Assembly (NCBI GenBank): GCA_900109485.1
Contig: FOAY01000014.1
Coordinates: forward strand, 93,163 to 157,162
From: Kosakonia sacchari
Lineage (GTDB): Bacteria > Pseudomonadota > Gammaproteobacteria > Enterobacterales > Enterobacteriaceae
Length of the DNA stretch: 64,000 nucleotides
Direction: 5' to 3'
Position 1 is the stretch's first letter; every line of letters starts with the position of its first letter. Shown piece after piece: positions 1 to 8,526 of the stretch. Below the pieces are notes generated by a model. It did no database searches and was not told the origin of the DNA. It saw nothing but the letters and a program-made list of their open reading frames with translations. Position numbers and translations under genes: made by a program.

Positions 1-982
1 TCTCGGCGCGCAGTTGTGGATCGGTATTGATGGTGGCATTCCACTGCGCAGGCGTGGTGAGCATGCCCGGCAGTTTCGCCAGTTCAGGATCGATATGCGC
101 GTTGGTTACCGTCGGGCTGCCGTGATAAATCTTTGCCACCTGCTCCTGAATTTCCGGCTTCAGGGCAATATTCATAAACTTGTACGCGAGATCGCTATGT
201 TGGGTGCCTTTGTTGATACCCACGGTATCGACGCCCAAAATCGCCCCCTCTTTGGGGATCGCCAGTTTGACGTCCACCCCTTCAGCCATCATGTTGTAGG
301 CGTTCATTGACAGCATCACCTGTACCGGGGTTTCGCCGGTGGAGATCAGTTGCTGGCTGTTGGCATCATCGGTATAGAAAGATTTGATATTCGGGATCAG
401 CGCTTTCAGCTTCGCCTGGCCTTGCTGCCAGTGTGCCGCATCGGTACCGGAGAGTTTGGCGGCCACCGCAATGATATGGCTCGGATCCCAGTCCGGCAGA
501 GCCAGCGTGCCTTTCAGCTCCGGCTTCCACAGATCGTTCCAACTGGTAAAGGTTTCGCCTTTGGGCACCAGATCCGGACGATAGCCGATGGTGTAAACGT
601 AGCCCCATACGCCGAGGTGATAAGGGCTGACTTTCGCCTGTTGCACCAGGTTTGCCGCGTTCGGGATTTTACTCATATCGAGTTTTTCGAACAGGCCAGA
701 GTTGGCGTACAGATAGCCGACATGCGCGGTGGTAAAGGTGACGTCAGTTTCTGGTGAACCGCCCGCCAGCTTGGCTTTGTTGAGGCGATCAATGGTGCCG
801 CCGGTGACAAACTGCACTTCTACGCCGGTCTCTTTGGTGAACTCTTTGGCAATGGTTTGATCGATCAAATCTTTAAAACCGCCGCCCCAGGTGCTGACAA
901 TCAGCTTGTCAGCGGCCATCGCATTTCCTGCGCTGAGCACGCATGTGGTCAACAACGTTAAGGCACAAATCTTACGCAACAT
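1..982 (-). CDS. ABC transporter periplasmic substrate-binding protein (partial, runs off left edge)
   Basis: The reading frame is open from an ATG at 982 to the window edge, about 327 codons, so the C-terminus is missing. It begins MLRKICALTLLTTCVLSAG followed by NAMA/ADKL, a classical Sec signal peptide cleaved near residue 24. The mature start, IVSTWGGGFKDL, and later TIGYRPDLVP and GVDTVGINKGT are typical of the PotD-like (polyamine/iron type, family 1) solute-binding fold. A GGGGATGAG ribosome site precedes the ATG. The protein should capture a small solute in the periplasm for an inner-membrane permease. A matching ATPase lies at 5345-6493; permease genes are not in the window and would be expected to the left, downstream of this gene. 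The ligand cannot be told from sequence. Confidence 0.88.
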   Translation of the reverse strand, partial: MLRKICALTLLTTCVLSAGNAMAADKLIVSTWGGGFKDLIDQTIAKEFTKETGVEVQFVTGGTIDRLNKAKLAGGSPETDVTFTTAHVGYLYANSGLFEKLDMSKIPNAANLVQQAKVSPYHLGVWGYVYTIGYRPDLVPKGETFTSWNDLWKPELKGTLALPDWDPSHIIAVAAKLSGTDAAHWQQGQAKLKALIPNIKSFYTDDANSQQLISTGETPVQVMLSMNAYNMMAEGVDVKLAIPKEGAILGVDTVGINKGTQHSDLAYKFMNIALKPEIQEQVAKIYHGSPTVTNAHIDPELAKLPGMLTTPAQWNATINTDPQLRAE

Positions 983-1325
983 ATTCTCATCCCCATCTTA
1001 TGAAATGGCTGTTGTAGCAATCTGAAACCCGACGCGCCGGAACGGTGCAAACGGTGTTCCCTGGTGTGAAATCGATAATGACGTGGGGAGTTGATGGCGT
1101 AAAACAGCCTTTTCCTCGCCGTTGCATCAGAATTTCTGACGCTAAAAAAGGCGCTGCTTTGCAACGGATTTTCTTAACCAGTGATAAGGCTGACGGGAAA
1201 GAAGGCACAACAAAACCAGGGGATTATGCTGTTATTTGTCGTTTGGCATGATAAGTGCATAAAAATAAGCACTATTAGAATGACTGACGCGACATGATCG
1301 CGTCGGCGCTCTCAGGAGAACCTGC
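983..1325. promoter_or_regulatory. Divergent promoter region between binding-protein gene and lysR; candidate LysR operator
   Basis: This 343-base gap separates the minus-strand binding-protein gene from the plus-strand LysR gene, so it must hold both promoters. An interrupted inverted repeat AGTGC-N10-GCACT lies at 1254-1273, inside an A/T-rich stretch shortly upstream of lysR, and is a plausible site for the LysR protein. No gene was seen. Confidence 0.4.
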
Positions 1326-2288
1326 ATGCTCAGTCGCATTACCCAGCGTCAGCTGGAATATTTTGTCGCCTCGGGAGAGGCGGGCAGCATCATTGGCGCC
1401 TCAGAACGTATCCACGTTTCCTCGCCGTCGATCTCTGCTGCTATCACCCATATCGAATCTGAACTGGGCGTACAGCTTTTTGTGCGCCATCACGCGCAGG
1501 GCGTTTCGCTCACGGCGATCGGTCATCAGGTTCTGAAAGAGGCGAAGCTCATTCTGGAGCAGATGCTGAACCTTTATACTATCGCGTCGGAATCCATGAA
1601 CCATGTGCGCGGCCCGCTGCGCGTGGGCTGTCTGGATACGTTGGCGCCCATGCTGACGCCCGAACTGGTATTCGGCTTTGGTCGCGCGTTTCCCGGCGTG
1701 CGCATTACGCTCGTCGAAGGCAACCATGAACAGTTGCTGAAACAGCTGCGCACCGCCGACATCGATATCGCGCTGACCTACGATTTAGTTCCCGCCAGCG
1801 ACATCGCCTTTACCTCGCTGGCACAGTTGCCACCGTATGTGATGGTGGGTGAACATCATCCACTGGCGACGCAATCGGCGGTGACCATTCAGGATCTGGC
1901 GACGATGCCGATGGTGTTGCTGGATATGCCGTGGAGCCGTGAATATTTCCTTGGGCTGTTTAGCGAGGCGGGCGTGACGCCGAACGTGGTAATGCGCTCC
2001 AGCAATATGGAAGTGGTGCGTGCGATGGTGGCAAACGGCGTGGGGTTTGGTATTGCCAACGTGCGGCCGAAAGCGCATCTCTCCCAGGATGGCAAACGCC
2101 TGATTCGCGTACGGCTGGCCGGAACCAACAGGCCGATGCTACTCGGTTACGCGACCGCCGCTCACACCCAGCACTCGATGGTGGTTAACGCCTTCGCTGA
2201 GCGCTGCCGCGTTTTTATCTCCGACCAGTATATTCCTGGCATGGCGGCACCCAGCTATTTCGATCCGCAGGTGGTGCGGGTGGCGTGA
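1326..2288 (+). CDS. LysR-family transcriptional regulator
   Basis: 320 residues, the usual LysR length. The N-terminal winged helix-turn-helix (about residues 4-62, ITQRQLEYFVASGEAGSI, then SSPSISAAITHIESELG) is followed by the two-lobed effector-binding domain (about 90-300). An AGGAGA ribosome site sits 6 bases before the ATG. It is transcribed against all its neighbours, between the binding-protein gene and the end of the long minus-strand operon, and probably controls one or both. The inducer is not known; a substrate or intermediate of the adjacent pathway is the natural guess. Confidence 0.9.
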   Translation: MLSRITQRQLEYFVASGEAGSIIGASERIHVSSPSISAAITHIESELGVQLFVRHHAQGVSLTAIGHQVLKEAKLILEQMLNLYTIASESMNHVRGPLRVGCLDTLAPMLTPELVFGFGRAFPGVRITLVEGNHEQLLKQLRTADIDIALTYDLVPASDIAFTSLAQLPPYVMVGEHHPLATQSAVTIQDLATMPMVLLDMPWSREYFLGLFSEAGVTPNVVMRSSNMEVVRAMVANGVGFGIANVRPKAHLSQDGKRLIRVRLAGTNRPMLLGYATAAHTQHSMVVNAFAERCRVFISDQYIPGMAAPSYFDPQVVRVA

Positions 2289-2301
2289 CAGATGCCCGGC
2301 G

Positions 2302-2337
2302 GCGCAATGTCGGCAGCCAGCCTGCCAGACATTGCGC
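2302..2337. terminator. Strong hairpin between convergent genes
   Basis: Perfect 10-base arms GCGCAATGTC and GACATTGCGC enclose a second paired stretch GGCAG/CTGCC. The hairpin lies between the stop of the LysR gene and the stop of the convergent dehydrogenase gene. It lacks a clear T-run, so intrinsic termination is inferred from position and stem strength. Confidence 0.5.
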
Positions 2338-2346
2338 GGCTCTCCG

Positions 2347-3276
2347 TTAATACCCGCGCGCCGGGAATACCTGATTGGTCACCGATTCACCGCGTGCGGC
2401 GCGCTGGATGTTTTCTGCCACCTGCTGTGCGGCGCTGGCAGGGATGGCAACCGAGGCCAGATGCGGCGTGATCAGCACGTTTTCCATCCGCCACAGCGGA
2501 TCGCAGGAAGGCAGCGGCTCGCGGTCAAACACGTCCAGCGTGGCTTCAGCAATCTGCCCTGAGCGCAGCGCGTCCGTTAGCGCCGCCTGATCGACAATCG
2601 CCCCGCGCGAAACATTAATGAACGCCGCGCCATGCGGCAGGCGCGACAGTCGCTCTGCACTGAGCAAACCAGCGGTGTGCGGCGTAAGCGGCAGCATGAC
2701 CACCAGAATGTCGCTCTGGCTGAGAAAATCATTCAGCGACGCCAGCCCACTGCTGCACCTTATACCCGTCATCGCTTTTGGTGAACGCGACCAGCCGCGC
2801 ACGTCGAATCCCTGTCGTACCAGTTCCCGCGCCGTATACGCGCCCAGCTCGCCCAAGCCCAGCACGCCGATCCGGATGCCGGAGGGTTTGCGGGGATGCA
2901 GGTAATGCCAGCGCTGTTCACGCTGTGCGCGCTCAAATGCCGGGATATCGCGCGCGTAGCGCAGCACGGCAAACAGCACGTACCCGGCCATCATGCGCGC
3001 CATATCCGGATCGGAGAGCCGAATTATCGGAATATCCGGCAGATCGTCGCGTCCCACCAGCGAATCAACGCCCGCACCGAGATTCACCAACAGTTTGAGA
3101 TTGCGGTACGGCGCAAAGAAACCCTGCGGCGGCTTCCATGCCAGCGCATAGTGCACGTCATCGGGGTTTTGCACCGTTTCGGCGCGGCAAATCGTTACGC
3201 CGGGCAAATGTGGGGCAAGTAAATCGGACCACTCTTCGAAGCTGTCGAATTCGCTGTAAAACACTAATGTACTCAT
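2347..3276 (-). CDS. D-isomer-specific 2-hydroxyacid dehydrogenase, GhrA-like
   Basis: 309 residues, close in length and pattern to glyoxylate/hydroxypyruvate reductase A. The NAD(P) Rossmann motif GVLGLGELG is near residue 138. The catalytic triad of the family is recognisable: Arg in NVSRGAIVD, Glu in FDREPLP and His in ITPHLASV. It should interconvert a 2-oxoacid and a D-2-hydroxyacid with NAD(P)H in the cytoplasm. Its ATG overlaps the stop of the upstream gene by ATGA, so translation is coupled. It is the last gene of the minus-strand cluster. The symbol ghrA is withheld because the chromosomal copy normally sits elsewhere and this one may have a dedicated substrate. Confidence 0.85.
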   Translation of the reverse strand: MSTLVFYSEFDSFEEWSDLLAPHLPGVTICRAETVQNPDDVHYALAWKPPQGFFAPYRNLKLLVNLGAGVDSLVGRDDLPDIPIIRLSDPDMARMMAGYVLFAVLRYARDIPAFERAQREQRWHYLHPRKPSGIRIGVLGLGELGAYTARELVRQGFDVRGWSRSPKAMTGIRCSSGLASLNDFLSQSDILVVMLPLTPHTAGLLSAERLSRLPHGAAFINVSRGAIVDQAALTDALRSGQIAEATLDVFDREPLPSCDPLWRMENVLITPHLASVAIPASAAQQVAENIQRAARGESVTNQVFPARGY

Positions 3277-3722
3277 GCAGCGTGCGTTCCCACCAGGTTG
3301 ACCAGCGCATCAATCGCCAGCTCGTAACCGGCTGCGCCCAGCCCGGCAATCACACCGGTTGCCGCTTTCGACACCAGCGAGTGATGGCGGAACGGCTCGC
3401 GCTGCCAGATGTTGCTCATATGCGTTTCAATGATCGGGCCATCAAACATCAGCAACGCATCAAGAATAGGCACCGAACTGTAGGTCAAACCCGCCGCGTT
3501 GATAATTAACCCCACGGCGTTCTGGCGCGCTTCCTGAATCCAGTCAACCAGTACGCCTTCATGGTTGCTCTGGCGGAAATGCAATATCACACCGTGTGAC
3601 GCGGCGCGGCGCTGACAGCGCTCTTCAATGCTGACAAAACTTTCACTGCCGTAGGTGCCGTTTTTATCCAGCCCATACAAATTGGCGTTCGGGCCATTGA
3701 GAAAATAGATCTGCTGTGACAT
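3273..3722 (-). CDS. Type II 3-dehydroquinate dehydratase family protein, possibly with altered active site
   Basis: 149 residues from the ATG at 3722 (MSQQIYFLNGPNANLYG). That ATG is preferred over a GTG two codons upstream because AGGAG lies 5 bases before it. Fold signatures of type II dehydroquinase are present: LNGPN at 8-12, Tyr24, IINAAGLTYSS and the His of IIETHMSN. The family's GxREPxxYG loop reads GLDKNGTYG here, so the catalytic arginine position appears to be Asp. Enterobacteria normally make dehydroshikimate with type I AroD, so this is probably an extra, diverged enzyme of the local pathway rather than a shikimate enzyme. It is coupled by ATGA to the following dehydrogenase. Confidence 0.78.
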   Translation of the reverse strand: MSQQIYFLNGPNANLYGLDKNGTYGSESFVSIEERCQRRAASHGVILHFRQSNHEGVLVDWIQEARQNAVGLIINAAGLTYSSVPILDALLMFDGPIIETHMSNIWQREPFRHHSLVSKAATGVIAGLGAAGYELAIDALVNLVGTHAA

Positions 3723-3734
3723 GCACACTCCTGA

Positions 3735-4346
3735 TTAATACGGACGCGTCGCGGCCATCGCCGGATGCGCATCGAAGACGGCGAACCACGCGGCGGTAAG
3801 CGGATGACCGGCGCGCCAGTTGAGTTCGGCAAAGCGGAAGTCGAGATAACCGAGCGCACAGCCAATGGCAATCAGCCCGATATCGTTGGGATGAACGCTG
3901 AAACCACTGACCTGGCCTTCGATCTCTGCCAGTGCGGCGGCGACTTTTTTCAGCTGCGCATCAGCCCAGTTCTGCCACTGTTTTTCAGGGGGACGCGCAC
4001 TGAATTCGTAGCGCGCCAGTAATGCGGCATCAATGATTCCATCACCCAGCGCCTGCCGCGCCAGGCTTCTCCAGCGTGCATCACCGTTTTCGGGAAACAA
4101 ATCGCCCTGCGCACGCGCATTGAGGTATTCGCAAATGACCCGGCTGTCATAGAGACAGATCCCGTTTTCGGTGCGCAGCGCCGGTACTTTTGCCAGCGGA
4201 TTAAACACGGCGATATGTTCGTCGCGTTCGATCGGATGGGCGGCAGAATCCAGCCGTTCCATCTCATCAGCCAGATCCAGTACGGTTGCGCACACCATCA
4301 CTTTGCGCACATAAGCGGACGTGGTGGCATAAAAGAGTTGCATCAT
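3735..4346 (-). CDS. Glutathione S-transferase family protein
   Basis: 203 residues with an N-terminal thioredoxin-like domain (about 1-80; start MMQLFYATTSAYVRKV, cis-Pro in LAKVPAL, then DSRVICEYL) and an all-helical C-terminal domain (about 85-200). The pattern resembles the YibF/YliJ-type bacterial GSTs. It would use glutathione to open, dehalogenate or isomerise an electrophilic compound in the cytoplasm. Its start overlaps the stop of the upstream quinone-oxidoreductase-like gene by ATGA, and the next gene begins 12 bases after its stop, so it belongs to the operon. Confidence 0.85.
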   Translation of the reverse strand: MMQLFYATTSAYVRKVMVCATVLDLADEMERLDSAAHPIERDEHIAVFNPLAKVPALRTENGICLYDSRVICEYLNARAQGDLFPENGDARWRSLARQALGDGIIDAALLARYEFSARPPEKQWQNWADAQLKKVAAALAEIEGQVSGFSVHPNDIGLIAIGCALGYLDFRFAELNWRAGHPLTAAWFAVFDAHPAMAATRPY

Positions 4347-5338
4347 GACGCCACCTGCAGCAGCACTTTGCCGATATTGGTGTTGGCTTCAAGGATTCGA
4401 TGAGCGTCGGCGGCGTGCGCTAACGGCAAGGTTTGATACAGCGTCGGTGCGATTTTGCCTGCGGCGATCAGCGGCAGCAGATGTTTGCTGATGCACTGCG
4501 CCAGCCGCATTTTCTCGGCCACGCTTTTGGGGCGCAGGGTGGAAGAGGTGAGGCTCAGCCCTTTACGCATCATCAGTTGCAGATCGAGTTCAATCTTCGC
4601 GCCCTGCATAAATGAAAGGCTGACATGGCGTCCGCCCGGCGCTAACACGCTCAGGTTGCGCGCCACGTAATCGCCCCCGACATTATCCAGCACCACATCG
4701 ACACCGCGTCCTTCGGTGGTGGCAAGCACGACGGCGACGAAATCTTCGTTGTGGCGGTTGATGGCGCGCCATACACCGAGCTGTTGCAGCGCCGTAATCT
4801 TTTCACTACCGCCTGCGGTCGCAATTACCCGCGCCCCGCATGCCTGCGCGCATTGAATGGCAAATGTGCCAACGCCGCTGGCCGCACCGTGAATCAGCAC
4901 GGTTTCGCCCGGCTGCAAACGCCCGAGTTCAAACAGGTTATGCCACACGGTAAATGCCGCTTCCGGCACGCCTGCGGCCTGCGCGAGCGGCAGCGTTTCC
5001 GGCACCGATAAACAGAGTTCAGCGCGCGCCACGCAGTAGTCCGCATAACCGCCGCCATTGAGTAGCGCCATGACCGGCGAGCCAACCGCAGGGAATTCAA
5101 CGCCCGCGCCCAGTGCCACCACGGTGCCGGAGACTTCCAGCCCCAGCACATCAGTTACCCCTGGCGGCAACGGCATGCCGTTGCGCTGCAGGATATCGGG
5201 GCGATTGACCCCCGCACTGGCAACACGAATCAGTACTTCACCCGCGCCAGGCAGCGGCACAGGGCGCTGTACGCGCTCTAACACCTCCGGGCCGCCCGGG
5301 CGGCAGGCAATCACGGCATTCATCATTTCAGGTATCAT
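4343..5338 (-). CDS. Zinc-independent MDR family oxidoreductase (quinone oxidoreductase-like)
   Basis: 331 residues. The N-terminal GroES-like domain (about 1-130) and the Rossmann domain with VLIHGAASGVGTFAIQ (near residue 150) identify the zeta-crystallin/PIG3-type NADPH:quinone oxidoreductase family. The Cys/His zinc ligands of alcohol dehydrogenases are absent, as expected. Substrates are quinones or alpha,beta-unsaturated carbonyls. An alternative start is the ATG at 5326. It follows the ABC ATPase gene by 6 bases and overlaps the GST gene, so it is an internal member of the operon. Confidence 0.87.
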   Translation of the reverse strand: MIPEMMNAVIACRPGGPEVLERVQRPVPLPGAGEVLIRVASAGVNRPDILQRNGMPLPPGVTDVLGLEVSGTVVALGAGVEFPAVGSPVMALLNGGGYADYCVARAELCLSVPETLPLAQAAGVPEAAFTVWHNLFELGRLQPGETVLIHGAASGVGTFAIQCAQACGARVIATAGGSEKITALQQLGVWRAINRHNEDFVAVVLATTEGRGVDVVLDNVGGDYVARNLSVLAPGGRHVSLSFMQGAKIELDLQLMMRKGLSLTSSTLRPKSVAEKMRLAQCISKHLLPLIAAGKIAPTLYQTLPLAHAADAHRILEANTNIGKVLLQVAS

Positions 5339-5344
5339 CGCGGC

Positions 5345-6493
5345 TTATCCCTGGTTCGCCGTGCTAAATGCGCACACGCCTTCGTCATCGACACTCACGC
5401 CAACCAGGCTACCGACGGGCCAGCGCGTCAGTGAATTCAGGCCGGACTGGCGCGCAAACAGTGCGGCGCTGCCCAGCGCGGGCACATCAAGGTGGACATC
5501 AACATGATCGCCCTGAAAGACATGGGCGATAACCGTGGCGCTAAACAGTGAATGCGGGCCAAGCGCGGCTAACTGAATATTTTCCGGACGGACGTAGACA
5601 TCAAGGCGTTCGCCAATCGAGGCATGCACACGCTCCGCGGGCAGACGCAGCACATTACCGCCCAGCTCCAGTATTGCATCGCCATCACGACCGGCGTAGC
5701 GCCCCGGCAGAATGTTGACATCACCGACAAAGCCCGCGACAAAGGGATCCTGCGGACGACGATAGATCTCATCCGGCGTGCCGATCTGGCGTACATGGCC
5801 TGCCGACATCACCACCACGCGATCGCTCATGCTCAGCGCTTCCCCCTGATCGTGCGTCACGAAAACGGTGGTGACACCCAGCTTGCGCTGAATCGCTTTC
5901 AACTCAACCTGCATTGACAGGCGCAGGTTTTTGTCCAGCGCGGAGAAGGGTTCATCCAGCAGCAGCACTTTAGGGCGAATGACCAGCGCGCGGGCCAGCG
6001 CCACACGCTGCTGCTGGCCACCAGAAAGTTCACGTGGTTTGCGATGGCCATAACCGGCAAGTTTCACCAGCGCCAGCGCCTGCTCAACGCGTTCAGCAAT
6101 CTCGGCTTTCGGCACACCGCGCATCCGCAGGCCGTAGCCCACGTTCTTTTCGACCGTCATATGCGGGAACAGCGCATAGTTCTGAAAGACAATGCCGATT
6201 TCACGCTGCCAGGGAGGAATATCGGTAACCAGATCGCCATCAATAAAGATCTCGCCGCCGTCCGCTTCGGCGAAACCCGCCATCAGATTCAGCAGCGTGG
6301 TTTTACCGCAGCCTGAAGGGCCGAGCAGCGTGATAAATTCCCCTTCCTCAATCATCAGGGAAATTTTGTGTAAGGCGATGGCATCGCCAAAGCGTTTCAG
6401 TACGCCATCAAGCCGTACGGCAACGTTAGCGTTGTGCGCGACGGGGGGCAGCGTTGCGGGCTGCGGGAAGGTGGTGACTTCTGCACTGACCAT
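5345..6493 (-). CDS. ABC transporter ATP-binding protein, PotA-like
   Basis: 382 residues. Walker A GPSGCGKTT (58-66), Q-loop in VFQNYALFPHMTV, signature LSGGQQQR (156-163), Walker B VLLLDEPFSALD and the H-loop in VFVTHDQGEAL are intact. The extra C-terminal part (about 250-382) is the TOBE-type regulatory domain of the polyamine/iron/thiamine importer class. GGAGATTCC precedes the ATG. It pairs logically with the periplasmic binding protein at 1-982, although LysR and three enzyme genes lie between them. No permease gene is present here. Confidence 0.9.
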   Translation of the reverse strand: MVSAEVTTFPQPATLPPVAHNANVAVRLDGVLKRFGDAIALHKISLMIEEGEFITLLGPSGCGKTTLLNLMAGFAEADGGEIFIDGDLVTDIPPWQREIGIVFQNYALFPHMTVEKNVGYGLRMRGVPKAEIAERVEQALALVKLAGYGHRKPRELSGGQQQRVALARALVIRPKVLLLDEPFSALDKNLRLSMQVELKAIQRKLGVTTVFVTHDQGEALSMSDRVVVMSAGHVRQIGTPDEIYRRPQDPFVAGFVGDVNILPGRYAGRDGDAILELGGNVLRLPAERVHASIGERLDVYVRPENIQLAALGPHSLFSATVIAHVFQGDHVDVHLDVPALGSAALFARQSGLNSLTRWPVGSLVGVSVDDEGVCAFSTANQG

Positions 6494-6674
6494 GGAATCT
6501 CCAGAAACGGGCTATCAAATACTGACCACCAGCATACGGCTTAAGCGCACATCACGCGGTTAGTGCTTCCTGAAGCTGGCATTTGGAAAAGTTAAAGCAG
6601 TGAAAGAGTGGATAAATGCAGGGCGGCCGGGGACGCGCCCTGCGTTTACGCTGCGATGTTGTTGGACGGCAACG
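6494..6674 (-). promoter_or_regulatory. Operon-internal gap with hairpin (possible promoter or attenuator)
   Basis: This 181-base gap separates the M20 hydrolase gene from the ATPase gene. A hairpin with arms GCAGGGC/GCCCTGC (6618-6643) follows the M20 stop on the minus strand. There is no convincing T-run, so it may partly terminate or protect the upstream message. A second promoter for the ATPase gene would fit in the rest. Confidence 0.35.
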
Positions 6675-7832
6675 TCATGCTTTTTGGCACATCCATAGAG
6701 CAAGACGACGTAGCAGGGCATCGCAGGCCTCCATCTGTTCGACGGTGATAAACTCATCCGGTTTATGGCCCTGCGCCATACTGCCCGGCCCGCAGACTAC
6801 ACTTGGGATACCCGCCTGATGAAACAACCCGCCTTCCGTACCGAATGCGACGGTGCTGAACGCTTCAGAACCGGTGAGATGAGCAAGCAGCCGCGCAGCG
6901 GCGCTCTGCGCGGCGGTGTACAGACCGGGATAACCGCTGATGGGATAAAAGCGGATCGCTGCGTCACTATTCACGGCGTGCATTTGCGGCAGGAGTTCGC
7001 GCTGCGCGTAACGTTCCAGTTCCTGGGCCACTTCCTGTGCGTCATCCTGCGGCAACGTGCGTACCTCGAAGTCAAAGGTACATTCGGCAGGCACGATATT
7101 TAGCGCCCGGCCGCCCTGAATAACGCCCGTTTGTACGGTGGTAAACGGCGGATCAAAACGCGCATCCTGATGTTCCGGCGCGGCCAGCCGCTGGCCTATC
7201 ACCGTAAGCTGGTGGATAAGCTTTGCGGCATATTCGATGGCATTCACCCCCTGTGGCGCGTAGGCCGAATGGCAGGCGGCGCCCTGTACTTCACAGCGCA
7301 CGCCGAGCTTGCCTTTGTGGCCGAGCACGGGTTGCAGTTCGGTGGGTTCGCCAATCAGGCAGATATCGGGTTTTTCCGGGCGATGGGAGAGGGCGTCCAG
7401 CAGGGTTCGCACGCCAAGGCATCCCACTTCCTCATCATAAGAGATTGCCAGATGCAGCGGTTGCGCCAGCGGCTGCGTAAGAAAATAGGGTACGGCTGCC
7501 AGCATGCAGGCGATAAAGCCTTTCATATCCGCCGTGCCGCGACCGTACAGTTTGCCTTCTCGCTCAGTCAGCACAAAGGGGGGAACGCTCCAGTTCTGCC
7601 CGTCAACGGGCACCACGTCGCTGTGACCCGAAAGCATCACGCCGCCGCTACCAGGCGGGCCAAGCCGGGCATACAGATTCGCTTTGCTGCGTTCGGCGTT
7701 GTGAATCAGTTCGCAGTCAACGCCAAGCCCGGTTAAGTAGCGGCGAACAAAATCGATCAGCGCCAGATTAGATTCGCGGCTGGTGGTGTTAAACGCCACC
7801 AGTTGTTCCAGCAGTTTGCGGCTGCTCATCAT
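6675..7832 (-). CDS. M20 family metallo-amidohydrolase, ArgE/DapE-like
   Basis: 385 residues, the length of acetylornithine deacetylase. Di-zinc ligands and catalytic residues are visible: SGHSDVVPV (His70, Asp72), GRGTADMKGF (Asp102), YDEEVGCLG (Glu134/135) and a late His in AQGHKPDEF. It should hydrolyse an N-acyl or carbamoyl bond on an amino acid in the cytoplasm. The start is set by AAGGAG five bases upstream of the ATG. It lies between a DUF1028 gene (15 bases upstream) and the transporter ATPase, so it more likely processes an imported N-acylated compound than serves arginine synthesis; the biosynthetic argE should be elsewhere. Confidence 0.87.
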   Translation of the reverse strand: MMSSRKLLEQLVAFNTTSRESNLALIDFVRRYLTGLGVDCELIHNAERSKANLYARLGPPGSGGVMLSGHSDVVPVDGQNWSVPPFVLTEREGKLYGRGTADMKGFIACMLAAVPYFLTQPLAQPLHLAISYDEEVGCLGVRTLLDALSHRPEKPDICLIGEPTELQPVLGHKGKLGVRCEVQGAACHSAYAPQGVNAIEYAAKLIHQLTVIGQRLAAPEHQDARFDPPFTTVQTGVIQGGRALNIVPAECTFDFEVRTLPQDDAQEVAQELERYAQRELLPQMHAVNSDAAIRFYPISGYPGLYTAAQSAAARLLAHLTGSEAFSTVAFGTEGGLFHQAGIPSVVCGPGSMAQGHKPDEFITVEQMEACDALLRRLALWMCQKA

Positions 7833-7847
7833 CGGATCTCCTTGCGG

Positions 7848-8522
7848 TTACTCGTCGCCCGGCACGCCGTAACCCGGTGCACTGCGGGGATCGAGCGCGC
7901 GGGTTAAATAGTCCTGCATCTGCGGTTTATAGGCCTGCCAGAGCTGGATAAGTTCATCAATCGGGTTGGCGTCGGTCCAGTCGACGCGCAAATCAACAAT
8001 CGGCCAGACTGGCGAATCGACAATCGACAGCGCCGCCGAATGCACCGGGCCGGCTTCCCCGCCAGCTTGCAGGCCCGCTTGCATCGCGGCAATGAGCCTG
8101 TCTGCCAGATGCCCGGACTGCTGTTCGAAAGCGTTGACCATTGCGGTAATGACATCCGCATTTGCCAGCAGATTACCCGCCGCCACGCAGTTCTCCCCGC
8201 GCAGCGCGTTGTTCACGCCCAGCGTTTTTTCACCGCTGTAGAACGCGCTTTCACCGCTGGCCGTCAGCACGGTAACCTGCCGGTACATAAAATAGTCGTC
8301 CGTGCCGAGCCCGAACTGCAGCGCGGTTTCGGCAGAATCGCCGTGCTGTAACCGATCCAGAATGCGCGGCCCCAGCGCCGGTAAGGTGATGTTTTGCGTT
8401 GATACCGCGCCGACCTTGCTGCGCAGCCAGGGGCAGCGCGCGCCAACCGCGATGCTGGAAGAGCTGATAGCAATGCCGATCTGGCCGGTTTGCGCACAGC
8501 GTCCGATAATCGATAACGTCAT
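7848..8522 (-). CDS. DUF1028 family protein (Ntn-hydrolase-like fold)
   Basis: 224 residues that open with MTLSIIGRCAQTGQIGIAIS and continue with SSSIAVGARCPWLRSKVGAV, the characteristic start of DUF1028 proteins, which are predicted to adopt an Ntn-hydrolase-like fold. Members recur in catabolic clusters with RidA, M20 peptidases and ABC transporters, but no reaction is firmly established as far as I know. An amidase or cyclic-amide hydrolase role upstream of the M20 enzyme is an inference. It starts 4 bases after the RidA stop and is clearly cotranscribed. Confidence 0.82.
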   Translation of the reverse strand: MTLSIIGRCAQTGQIGIAISSSSIAVGARCPWLRSKVGAVSTQNITLPALGPRILDRLQHGDSAETALQFGLGTDDYFMYRQVTVLTASGESAFYSGEKTLGVNNALRGENCVAAGNLLANADVITAMVNAFEQQSGHLADRLIAAMQAGLQAGGEAGPVHSAALSIVDSPVWPIVDLRVDWTDANPIDELIQLWQAYKPQMQDYLTRALDPRSAPGYGVPGDE

Positions 8523-8526
8523 GATT

